Shown here: piece by piece, positions 1 to 9,194 of the stretch
Layout of the letters: every line of letters begins with the position of its first letter
Numbering within the stretch: position 1 is the first letter of the stretch
From: Paramoeba atlantica
Taxonomy: Eukaryota > Discosea
Length of the DNA stretch: 64,000 nt
NCBI GenBank assembly: GCA_977017575.1
Contig: CDRNVI010000051.1
Location: 1 to 64,000, forward strand
Reading direction: 5' to 3'
Translations under genes and position numbers: made by a program
The notes under the pieces: model-generated
Told to the model about the DNA's origin: nothing
Database searches by the model: none
The model's input: only the letters and a program-made list of their open reading frames with translations

Positions 1-167
1 GTCTCGAAAAGATTTTGGAAGTTCAAAAAAAGATTTTGAGCTTTGAAGAGCGGAACAGAAGTTTATTCCCCACGAGAAATGATGTCTAGCTTCGATGCCA
101 CGCACAACCTGAAGATCCAGAGCGCTCGCCACTCGAATAGGACCTAGATCTTGCATTGCGGTGCGAG

Positions 168-601
168 TGTCCCGCTATCGACAAAACTCGCAACCTGGCG
201 GCCTCACTACAAAGGGAAAGCGATCAGGAGTGCCTTCAAGGACCGCACCCAACCCCGCTCCCCTGGAGGACCGACCTGGAACCGCCGAGCTGAACCAGGC
301 TACAGCGAAGCCGCTAAATTGCGAGCTGCTTACGCAAACGAGGATTGAGACACAGCCTATACGATGCAACGGGGTGGGCGCCCGTCCTGGTAGCTACGGT
401 TGGGTAGCCGTGCCCTGGCCGCAAGGCGTCGAGTGCCGCCTGGGAAGGGGGTAGCAAGACGATGAAGGTAGGTGGCCTGAGACTCTACCCTAACGGTTGG
501 CGCTGCAGAGCCCTCCGTGTCTTCTTCTTCTTCTTCTTCTTCTTCTTCTTCTTCTTCTTCTTCTTCTTCTTCTTCTTCTTCTTCTTCTTCTTCTTCTTCT
601 T
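168..601 (+). repeat. SINE A, copy 1, 5'-truncated, with long (TTC)n tail
   Basis: This stretch closely matches the SINE A body at 2937-3302, from the shared block cccgctatcgacaaaactcg to the TTC tail. The tRNA-like head of the other copy is missing or rearranged here, because unrelated DNA precedes position 168. The tail is a pure TTC tract of about 27 units (521-601), against four units in copy 2. No open frame in it looks coding. The poly-Leu, poly-Glu and poly-Lys frames are products of the microsatellite. Confidence 0.75.
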
Positions 602-829
602 GGACTGCAGCAGTACATACTTCCCTTGATGAGGCGGGTGCCATGCAACTATATTCAAGATACTCCCCAGGTTCAAGCATCTATTAAGAATAGAGTAAAA
701 CAGTACATTGGAGAATCTGGGTCATTGATGTCGCACTTCGTTAAGCAAGATTTACTCAACAGCGTGCATGCATCACTCTCTAGTGAGTTTGATGTTCATG
801 CGCTCGTTGACGCAGAGATACAGCCCTAG
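602..829 (+). other. short unrecognised open stretch after SINE tail
   Basis: From about 631 to 829 a frame of some 66 codons has ordinary amino-acid composition and ends in a stop. I recognise no family. It may be a fragment of an exon or of an old element. The homopolymeric leucine run in front of it comes from the TTC tract. Confidence 0.2.
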
Positions 830-2648
830 ATGCGACAGCCGATATCATCGGCACAATCCTTACTACTACTGCTTCTACTGCTACTATGGGCTTCAATTTC
901 TTGATTTTCGAGACACTTCGTTCAACTTGGAAGCAATTTTTAGTGCAAAGTATGTAGTACAGGTGTCTTTGTAGATAAAAAATGAAGAATTTGAGATTTA
1001 TAAATATTAAAGTGAGACTTAGAATTATAATCTCATTAAATTTCTATAAACGATCCCTTTAATGATTTTTGGAGGTTTATAATTATTAATGAGAGGGGGG
1101 TAGCACGGACTCTGTCGGTGAAGGGGTCCAGGCAACTCGCCCTCTCTTTACGCAGCTGGAGGGGCGCACTGCAACCGACTCGGCCCCAGTCGGTAGAGGT
1201 GGTCCAGGCAACTCACCACCTTTTATTGGCACTTGCGCCTCAAGGGGGTACAACCTTTTTTTTTCTTCGTGCAAACACCAATTATAATATTTATTTTCTA
1301 GACGACTTCCCTTAAATCGTTTCTATGAGAGCAATTTCACTTTAATCTTCTTTATCCTTTCCGACCTTTACCATACTACTTCCTCATTCCCGAGTTCGGC
1401 AATTCTCGAGAAAACTTTCGTTGCGAACCTGGAAAGTGGCGCTTTCCGTGCCGACTCATCCCGGATTCACATCTTCCTGTGATTACTACAACACGACGCT
1501 CTCCTGGGTACGCCTTCGCGGGTATAAAATTTCCGACCAATTGTCCGGAGTACGGCTTCTTAACCTTTAGAACAGCCCGAGGTACCACAACGCGACTTTC
1601 CTTCTGTACCAATCATACATTTTCACGACACTTTTGTAAACATTGGTCTATATTGGAAACATCGCATTCAGCGTTGTAGGCCAAGAAGCAAGACGCGATA
1701 TTAAGAACGAAGTGGTTAGTTGGAATACGAATAGCTTCGCGTTCTCGGCAAATAAGGAGTGAGATTCCTTTTCCTTCTTTCGCAAGGAGTGTTGCATAGT
1801 ATACTCCTTAACGAGTCCTTAAGATACAAAGTTACGAAACTTTACGTCTTGCATGGCTTCCCAGAGCTGCCCCCCTAGATGAGGTCGGCTCCCCGTCCCT
1901 GACCACGTGGTAAGTTGACCGCTTTCTTTTTCCCATTTCCGAGTATCTTCTTTCTTTATCTCCTTTAGTGGGTTTAGTAGGAATTGAGCGAGAGCTAATC
2001 GCTTCTCTTAAGTACCCATCATCGCCTCTAATTAGGAGACGTCTCGATTTCGACGAATACCCAGAAGCCGGTTTGTTAACGTTACGCGACCATCTGCAGT
2101 CATATCTTTTCCCGATGTGGCAACAAACTCAAACACGTCTGCCGCACAATCATCCTCTGATATCCCTACCATTTAGGTCAACAAACTTTTCCACCCTATA
2201 GGACTTCCGAACCGAGTACAAATCTTGAGCTCAGTCCTAGTAGAACAGTTTTCACTTTCAGTTGGAGGGTTTGGATTGTTTTCAATTGCAAGACTTGATG
2301 CACCTGGAGCCACTATGATGGCACTAGCGCGTTTGCCAGGCATAAGTTGGTGAATCAAATTTTGGTAATAGTACTATGATCATCTCAAATGGATGAAAGC
2401 GTGTTCAGATATAAGTCATAGCCTACAGTCATAGCACAAACAAAATAGTAGTCGGGAAATCAATTTTCTTTTTCTTTTTGAAAAATATTTTTCCATCTGA
2501 CCGTAGCACCAGGAAAGCCAAGGCGTGTTTACTACGCCGAGATAATGGGTAGTTGCTGTAACCCTGCGCAGGTTCTCCTGAACAGGGGGTAGCAACTTCC
2601 TCATTATCACGAACTTCGTAATCACCTTGATACCAGGACCCATTCGCA
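830..2648. other. no recognisable gene; small duplications only
   Basis: About 1.8 kb without a supported gene. The motif ggtccaggcaactc occurs twice (near 1127 and 1202), each behind a gtcggt block, so there is a small local duplication. The sequence ttattaatgagagggggg near 1085 resembles the CTCATTAAT-type transposon end seen at 62.3-62.7 kb. A plus-strand stretch at 1968-2345 is open in pieces but matches nothing I know. Confidence 0.4.
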
Positions 2649-2865
2649 GTGCCAGGAAAAAAAAATACAAATCATTCCGGATTGCTCCGGATGATCACTG
2701 GCAAGCCAGACCCTTCACAGACAGATTTGGAAGTTCCGAGGCCGACGTCCTCTACCAGTTTCCGCTTGTCCAAGGCGGAACCAACGTGATGTTGCCAACA
2801 CGTTGCGTCGACGAACTGTACGTCAACACGGCTTACCCAAGAGGTGTAAGCCGGGTGGGGGAGCT

Positions 2866-3302
2866 ATAGCTATAGCGGTGCGGGCGTAGTTGTTAGACGG
2901 TGGGCCTTACAACCTGCAGGTTGTGGGTTCGATTCCCGCTATCGACAAAACTCGCAACCTGGCGGCCTCACTACAAAGGGGGAGCGATCAGGAGTGCCTT
3001 CAAGGCCCACACCCAACCCCGCTCCCCTGGAGGACCGACCCGGAACCGCCGAGCTGAACCAGGCTCCAGCGCAGCCGCTAAATTGCGAGCTGCTTACGCA
3101 AAGGAGGCTTGAGACACAGCCTGCACGATGCAACGGGGTGGACGCCCGTCCTGGTAGCTACGGTTGGGTAGCCGTGCTCGGGCCGCAAGGCGTCGAGTGC
3201 CGCCTGGGAAGGGGGTAGCAAGACGATGAAGGTCGGTGGCCTGAGACTCTACCCTAACGGTTGGCGCTGCAGAGCCCTCCGTGTCTTCTTCTTCTTCTTC
3301 TA
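2866..3302 (+). repeat. SINE A copy 2, complete, inserted in SINE B with 8-bp target duplication
   Basis: A 437-bp retroposon bounded by ggggagct repeats. Its head has pol III promoter-like boxes: an A-box-like segment at 2887-2900 and a canonical B box GGTTCGATTCC at 2926-2936. Between them is a 16-bp perfect palindrome (acaacctg/caggttgt). The body is non-coding and the tail is (TTC)4. Head and tail mark it as a tRNA-derived SINE. The head does not fold as a good cloverleaf, so it is not a functional tRNA gene. Confidence 0.8.
2887..2936 (+). promoter_or_regulatory. putative internal pol III promoter (A and B boxes) of SINE A
   Basis: The B box GGTTCGATTCC (2926-2936) matches the GGTTCRANNCC consensus. 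The A-box-like block tagttgttagacgg (2887-2900) is weaker. The spacing of about 30 bp is normal for tRNA-type promoters. The role is inferred from consensus. Confidence 0.5.
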
Positions 3303-3481
3303 GGGGAGCTGGTTCCCTGAGGTGACGGTCCGGGGCCGTCCTCCGAGTACTGGGCCTAGTCGGTTCTCAGCCCAGCCTCCTAGAGGGAGCCCGCCGGGAA
3401 TATTGCAATGAGCGGGTTTGAACTCGCCGTCTGAGCACCATGTTCTACAAACTTTGAATTGTTGCCACTCCACCACCTCCA

Positions 3482-3674
3482 AACAGGCAAAACAGCGCAT
3501 AAGATCACCCCGCCTTCCTTCCCTTTTCGGCTTCCAAAACATAAATGCCAATGGGGTAGGGAACAGTCAACGAAATGAGGTAGATAGATAGAGCAACTAG
3601 TTTGCTCCGATCTCGGCTTCGGAATCACATGGGCCTCTCAACATTGTAATGTTGAGGGGGCTTACCGTTAAAGG
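3482..3674. other. unassigned spacer
   Basis: No gene or repeat recognised between SINE B copy 1 and the TIR element that begins at 3675. Confidence 0.3.
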
Positions 3675-4010
3675 TACCGTCGCCCCCCCCCTCACATATC
3701 CTCGCAAAAGTGGAAAAAAGAGGCCAAAAGCGGATATGTCACCTAGGAGGAAAAGTCACCTAGTACCGACTTCGAGTGTGAATAATTTTTTCTATTAGTT
3801 ACTCTCGGCCTGCTATAATAAAGAATGAGTTAAACGGGGGTTCGGTTTAGCATACAACTCCGTTCCGCTCATTTTGGGACAAAAATTAAGACACCCGCCC
3901 CACTAAGACCCGCCCCACGCGATATTGCAGAAACGAACAAGCCACACCCTTTCCCCGGCAACGGGCATACTCTTACTGTGTTTTCATGCCCGTTGCCGGC
4001 CGGCGCTAAG

Positions 4011-4410
4011 CCCAAATCATCCAAAAATCCAAATCATTCCGGATTGCTCCGGATGGTCACTGGCAAGCCAGGCCCTTCACAGACAGATTTGGAAGTTCCG
4101 AGGCCGACGTCCTCTACCAGTTTCCGCTTGTCCAAGGCGGCACCAACGTGCTGTTGCCAACACGCTGCGTCGACGAACTGTACGTCAACACGGCTCACCC
4201 AAGAGGTGTAAGCCGGGTACGGGGGCTGGTTCCCTGAGGGGAGGGTCCGGGACGGTCCTCCGAATACTGGACCTAGTCGGGTATCAGCCCAGCCTCTTAG
4301 AGTGAGGCCGCCGGGAATATTGCGATGAGCGGGTTTGAACTCGCCGTCTGAGCACCATGTGCTTCAAAATTTGAATTCTTGCCACTCCGCCACCTCCGCT
4401 AAGGAGCTAA
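4011..4410 (-). repeat. SINE B copy 2 (tRNA-headed), full length
   Basis: Flanked by ggcgctaag at 4002-4010 and 4411-4419. On the minus strand the head has an A box (TGGCGGAGTGG, complement of 4382-4392), a variable-arm-like hairpin GCAC-ATG-GTGC and a B box (complement of gggtttgaactc, 4331-4342). That layout suggests a type II tRNA (Leu or Ser) ancestor. The body is about 300 bp and ends in the palindrome CCGG-AGCAAT-CCGG and an AT-rich tail. Confidence 0.85.
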
Positions 4411-4454
4411 GGCGCTAAGGCTGGAATTGTCCCCCTTTATCGCTAAAGCAGAGG

Positions 4455-4838
4455 AAAAAAAAATCCAAATCATTCCGGATTGCTCCGGATGGTCGCTGGC
4501 AAGCCAGACCCTTCACAGACAGATTTGGAAGTTCCGAGGCCGACGTCCTCTACCAGTTTCCGCTTGTCCAAGGCGGCACCAACGTGCTGTTGCCAACACG
4601 CTGCGTCGACGAACTGTACGTCAACACGGCTTACCCAAGAGGTGTAAGCCGGGTAAGGGAGCTGGTTCCCTGAGGGGAGGGTCCGGGACGGTCCTCCGAG
4701 TACTGGGCCTAGTCGGGTATCAGCCCAGCCTCTTAGAGTGAGGCCGCCGGGAATATTGCGATGAGCGGGTTTGAACTCGCCGTCTGAGCACCATGTGCTT
4801 CAAACTTTGAATTTTTGCCACTCCGCCACCTCCGCCCT
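4455..4838 (-). repeat. SINE B copy 3 (tRNA-headed), full length
   Basis: Flanked by aagcagagg at 4446-4454 and 4839-4847. The uninterrupted counterpart in repeat C copy 2 reads cgctgaagcagggg, which confirms the empty-site sequence. Head and body match copy 2 of SINE B closely, including the tRNA-type A and B boxes and the GCAC-ATG-GTGC hairpin. Confidence 0.85.
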
Positions 4839-5220
4839 AAGCAGAGGACGCGCCTTCATCCGTTCACCCCTCCACGACTCGCTCCCCTGGAGTGAGTGCT
4901 TTCCTCTCTCGGCTTCTTTCTTCGCGACCCTTGCCTCTCCGAGAGGGCTAGATGTCACGGTGGCCTCCGTTAAGGGCCACTAGGCGTGTCCCTCGCTGCC
5001 TGCGTTTACGTCTCTCCGCACCTGACGGTCACCCAGCTCTCCGCACCTCGGGTCTCTCGCAGCTCTCTGCACCCGGATTGCCCCCGAAACTGTAATATGG
5101 GGATTACGCATCCGGCTCTCTGCACCTGCACATGACAACCGATCTCTCTGCACCTGCGGCGTCAGCTCTCTGCACCCATTCTCCTCCAGCGAGGGCAAAT
5201 CCTCACGTGATCCACCCGTC

Positions 5221-5593
5221 CAAATCCAAATCATTCCGGATTGCTCCGGATGGTCACTGGCAAGTCAGACCCTTCACAGACAGATTTGGAAGTTCCGAGG
5301 CCGACGTCCTCTACCAGTTTCCACTTTTCCAAGGCGGCACCAACGTGCTGTTGCCAACACGATGCGTCGACGAACTGTACGTCAACACGGCTCACCCAAG
5401 AGGTGTAAGCCGGGTAATGGAGCTGGTTCCCTGAGGGGAGGGTCCGGGACGGTCCTCCGAGTACTCGGCCTAGTCGGGTATCAGCCCAGCCTCTTAGATT
5501 GAGGCCGCCGGTAATAATGCGATGAGCGGGTTTGAACTCGCCGTCTGAGCACACCATGTGCTTCAAACTTTGAGTTCTTGCCACTCCGCCACA
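5221..5593 (-). repeat. SINE B copy 4 (tRNA-headed), full length
   Basis: Flanked by tccacccgtc (5211-5220) and tccacctgtc (5594-5603), one mismatch in ten. The empty site is seen in repeat C copy 2 as gatccacccgtcgtatg near 22346. Body and head are those of SINE B. Confidence 0.85.
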
Positions 5594-5803
5594 TCCACCT
5601 GTCGTATGTGGGTAAGGAAAATGTGAGGCAAATCTCTGCACTCTCACTAAACAACAAGTGATATAAGTGATATCTTTGTATCGTCATTGCCCCTGGCTTG
5701 TCCCCGCTTTCGTATCTTGGTACTAGATGACATATCCTCTCATCGAAAGATCATAAAAAGAGGATATGCCACCTAGGAGGACAAGTGAGGGGGGGTGACG
5801 GTA

Positions 5804-5840
5804 CGCAGCCTATCCTATCCTATCCTATCCTATAAGACCG
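5804..5840 (-). repeat. (GGATA)n tail at the 3' end of LINE-1
   Basis: On the minus strand the LINE ends in four to five GGATA units (5811-5833), next to the right end of the TIR element. Short tandem tails of this kind are usual at the 3' ends of several LINE clades. Confidence 0.55.
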
Positions 5841-5912
5841 ATTTGCATCGGTTAAGAACACATCCGTTTTATTCGTCGCTTCGACGTCTTTCTCTCAGGT
5901 GAATTCGCCATT

Positions 5913-6953
5913 TCATGCTCCTTGTCCGCTGAACCGGGCGTGGTTGAAGCAGGCAATCTTGAAGTAATCCCGTCTTTTCCCTAATGGCTTAGGTATTTGG
6001 CCACAGTGTTTCCGAGGACGATTCATGGTTTGAACGGTTTCTGAGCTAACCCTTTGAGCTTCTGAGGCACTTGTCTCAGTCTTTCTCCTCTTTATTTCTG
6101 AGGCTGGGACTATTTTTCTCGACCCTGCAAGCGCCAAGGTGTCTGCCTTCTCATTGTAAATGTTCCCGTTGTGGGGTTTCACTTTGCACACGTAACACCT
6201 TTTATCCATCGATTGGAGCGTTCGAGTTTCCCGATCCAATTTCTCAAGGATACCCCCATTCGGTAGATTGTTATACCCAATGATTCGCCGTCGTAGACGA
6301 GTATGATGGAAGAAATTCCATACATAGAACGAATCGGTGTGTATAACAACTGTTTGAGCCTCATTAGGTATCCTTTCCAGCGCTTCCCTCAGCGATTCAA
6401 CCTCAGCTCTCTCAGCTGAGCCAGCATCCAATGCTATGGAATAGTATTTGTCTTCTGTTCCACTCATTCTCAGAACTATTTCCGCACCGGGTCTTTGTTC
6501 CTTGGACCCCCGCAACTGCCGAACAGAGCCATCAATATACATATGAACCTCATCCTCACACATGGGGAACGGATCCGAGCCTTCCTCCACAAATTGTAGC
6601 TCATAAGAGCTTTTGCTTTTGACCGCTTGAGTGTGTTTAGTTTTCCACCTTGGAGACCTTAGTACCTCATACATCGGAAGTGGTTCAAGTTTCTTCCTGA
6701 GCTCATCGCATAGCTTTTGCCAGTGTAGCCGATCCTGCGAGTAAACAAGAGCCTGCTCCAGGGTAATCCCTAGATCATTAAAACTTGCTTCGCTAGGAGA
6801 AATATTTCTTGTTTTTTCCGTGCTATTCCATTGAACGAGCTCGCGAAACGTAGAGGAGTGCCTGAGCATGTGACCAACGATTTTCGCACGGGCAACACGA
6901 TGCACGGTCGAAAATCGAGGCGTACCACAATACAAGGACTCTATGGGTAGCAA
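5913..6953 (-). pseudogene. LINE-1 RNase H and C-terminal region
   Basis: A 346-residue frame with a ribonuclease H fold. The acidic residues appear in order as MYIDGS, AERAEVESL, IHTDS, and a late NEKADTLA after KPHNGN, fitting the D-E-D-(H)-D pattern. RNase H removes the RNA strand during reverse transcription. The frame upstream of it, up to about 7150, encodes the thumb region in a different phase (SGIWASPLS and YPILTFGAASLSLS are legible). One frameshift therefore lies on each side of about 200 bp. The start at 6953 is not a true translation start. Confidence 0.8.
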
Positions 6954-7148
6954 TGTCCGAAATCGTCAAGCTTTGCTGAGTTACAAGCGAATCTCCTCAT
7001 CATATTTACCTCAACCTCCGTTTTTCGAAGCATTTTGTTAGAAAGAGAAAGAGAGGCCGCACCAAACGTTAAAATAGGATAGACCAAGCAGTCAAACAGG
7101 CGTATTTTCATAGCAGCACTCAGAGGAGAAGCCCAAATGCCACTGAGT

Positions 7149-8357
7149 TTACGAAATGCTGCCTATGTGAGCCTTAACCTGGCCTTGATGGGGGGATGAT
7201 GCTGTAGCATCTTGAAGATGACCAAGATGCCGATAGGAATCCACAAGAGGAATCTTGCCAAGCGATCCTGCTCGAAGTTTTCGCTTCCCCCCCGGAACTT
7301 TACCAAAGGCCATCCACGCAGTCTTGGTTTTCCCCACGGCAATCCTCAGATTAGCTGGTTTTGCCTCATTTGCCGTAGCTTCGATCATTTGCGATATTTC
7401 ATGTTTCGTGGAAGCTAAAAGTGCTATGTCGTCTGCGTAGTCGATGTCCTTTAGTCTAAATTCTTGAATTCCCCTGCTTTTCGTCCCGCTGCTCCTTAGA
7501 AGAATCCCGAGCGGCTTGTTATCGAGTGCTTTGTTGAGAATCCTATCGATTACAAGCACAAAGAGATAAGGAGCAAGCACGTCCCCTTGAAGAATTCCTG
7601 TTTCAATGGGAAAAGAATCCGTATTTCCGTATGGTGTGCGGGCTATTCCTTTTAAATCCGAGTACAAGGACATTACCATCCTAGTAAGCGCTGGTCCGAC
7701 ATGAAAGGCATTCAATGCAGCACGGATCGCATGAAAGGATACTGAGGGAAATGCTTTTGCGAAGTCCATAAATGCCGCTGCAATGCCTTTCTTGCCCCTG
7801 GTCGCACGAACTCTTGCATCATTCAAAATGATTTGCGCCACTACCGTGGACCTTTCTGGCCGAAAACCAAATTGACTGTCGCGAAGGAGCAGCTCGATGG
7901 ATGGTCTGATTCTTTTCAGGATCATTGCATTCATCAATTTAACCGCACTGTTCACGAGACAGATTGGCCGCCAATTCGCTATTTGTGTCAGGTCGCCTTT
8001 TTTTGGAATAGGCACCTGAAGGACAATTTTCCAGGACGCAGGCGAAACCCCTGTTCGATGAACCTCGTTTATAATATGTAATAAGGATTTTCTCAGCTCA
8101 GCATGTTCTGTGATCATTCTGAGTGCCTCCGCCGGAATTTGGTCTATTCCAGGTGCCTTGTTGCGCGCTAGTCTACTGATGCCGCCCTCGAGCTCTTCTG
8201 CAGTGAAACTGTCACCGTTGATTGGTACTTTCGGGCTGACTACTTCGTCAAATTTTATATCTTTATCTCCGCGATCATCGGACCCCATACGAGCAAAGAA
8301 ATTCTCTTTTTTAGGCTCTTCGTTAAACGCGGTGGTTGCTTTCAACTTAGAAGTCAC
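7149..8357 (-). pseudogene. LINE-1 reverse transcriptase domain
   Basis: A 402-residue frame with the RT palm motifs NWRPICLVN, AAFMDFAKAFPSV, GILQGDVLAPYLF and the catalytic DYADDIALL (YADD at 7428-7439). The first dozen residues derive from the R1 hairpin that entered the LINE at about 8307, so the LINE part starts near NFFARMGSD. RT copies the element RNA at the nicked target. The frame ends early at 7149 and resumes in another phase. Confidence 0.88.
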
Positions 8358-9190
8358 TCATGCTGCGCGCTTCGCGTTGTAAACTACCGCCGCGTTTAAC
8401 GAAGAGCCTAAAAAAGAAAATTTAGCCTGGAAAACGGAAAGATTATAGCCAAAAATAGCCGAAATTCGGGTAAAAATGGGGTGATTTTCGCGTACATTTG
8501 CTCTCAGAGCACTAAATCCGACATTTGCGCGTGGGAAATCACTCGCAGGCATGAATAAAAGCCTACCGAACGTATTGGGGAGAGAATACGACTCCAACCA
8601 TATCATTCTTTCGACACAAAAATGCCCCTTTAGGTCCGAAAAATACTTTTTCACCTTTTTTAGTCAAAATTGGGTCATTTTGAGGGGCGCACCACGGTTC
8701 GAAGAAGTGATACCTTGCGAAAACAACTGCGGAGAAAGCTAGTGTAGGTCCCAAACTATCAAAATACAATAGGGGAAACGATTTTGGAAAAATAATTTTT
8801 TTGTTATTTTTTTCGCCAAGTTGAATTTTTTTTCAATTTTTTTTTTCCGAAAAAATCCGAACTTGGCGGACCCGTCCTGCGGATACGCGGGGGGGTCACC
8901 CCCGGGTAGGGGGGTGGAAAATGCGCGCCAAGACGCCGGCTACCCTTTCTGCGGTTTTTTTTCGAAAACTAATTTTTTCGAAAAAATTTGCTCGACCATG
9001 CCCCCCCCCCTGGACCCCCCCCTGGACCCCCCATTTTTTTCAATTTTTTTTTCCAGTTTTGGTCCACCGGAGCCCCCTTTTATATTTTTTTCTTCTATTA
9101 TATTACTGTGTTCCTCTTTATATTTTCACTGTTTTTGTTCACTTTTTTTTCAATAATCGAGTGTAGAGCGGTAGTTTTACAACCACCGCA
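8307..9190 (+). repeat. R1 repeat, near full-length copy inserted in LINE-1
   Basis: Starts with a hairpin block (8312-8410, cttcgttaaacgcggtgg and its complement). It then has the shared body (ctctcagagcactaaatcc near 8500; a C-rich block near 9000; ccaccggagcccc near 9065) and ends in tagagcggtagttttacaaccaccgcaat. The same unit runs in reverse at 26355-27165. Both ends contain GCGGTGGT. No transposase is encoded, so it is a non-autonomous element. Confidence 0.75.
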
Positions 9191-9194
9191 ATCT

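Larger units (their letters stand above)
2657..3481 (-). repeat. SINE B copy 1, split by SINE A
   Basis: SINE B lies on the minus strand, with its tRNA-like head at 3481 and its A-rich-strand 3' end at 2657. It is interrupted by SINE A at 2866-3302. The two halves rejoin exactly where intact copies (4011-4410, 4455-4838) read gggagctggttccctga. The direct repeat ggggagct flanks the insertion at 2858-2865 and 3303-3310. Confidence 0.85.
3948..5640 (+). repeat. repeat C copy 1 (likely terminal repeat of the tyrosine-recombinase retroelement), split by SINE B copies
   Basis: With the SINE B insertions set aside, this matches 21890-22395 closely. It begins with a hairpin (ccggcaacgggcat, a spacer, then the reverse complement at about 3955-4000). 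It then carries about six iterations of a ctctcYgcacc motif and ends near aaatctctgcact. At 22.4 kb the same repeat abuts a fossil tyrosine-recombinase retroelement, so this may be a solitary terminal repeat of that family. That link is inference. Confidence 0.65.
3675..5803. mobile_element. TA-flanked TIR element carrying repeat C and three SINE B insertions
   Basis: Both ends start, read inward, with TACCGTC, a run of C, then CTCAC. About 90 bp further in, both end with GGATATGTCA, a two-base variation, and CTAGTACC (left arm 3675-3767, right arm 5713-5803). The outer TA is consistent with a TA target duplication of the Tc1/mariner type. No transposase lies between the arms. The interior holds repeat C, itself split by three SINE B copies. 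It is either a non-autonomous element or two independent TIR ends brought together. Confidence 0.6.

Noticed and set aside
485-680. Poly-Leu, poly-Lys and poly-Glu reading frames
   Set aside because: They are translations of the (TTC)n tail of SINE A in different frames, not proteins.
2880-2945. A functional tRNA gene
   Set aside because: The B box is good, but acceptor, D and anticodon arms do not pair consistently and the sequence continues as a SINE with target duplication.
3925-4741. Plus-strand frames repeated at 4.0, 4.5 and 48.2 kb as a gene family
   Set aside because: They are translations of SINE B copies; the similarity is that of a non-coding retroposon with tRNA or 5S head.
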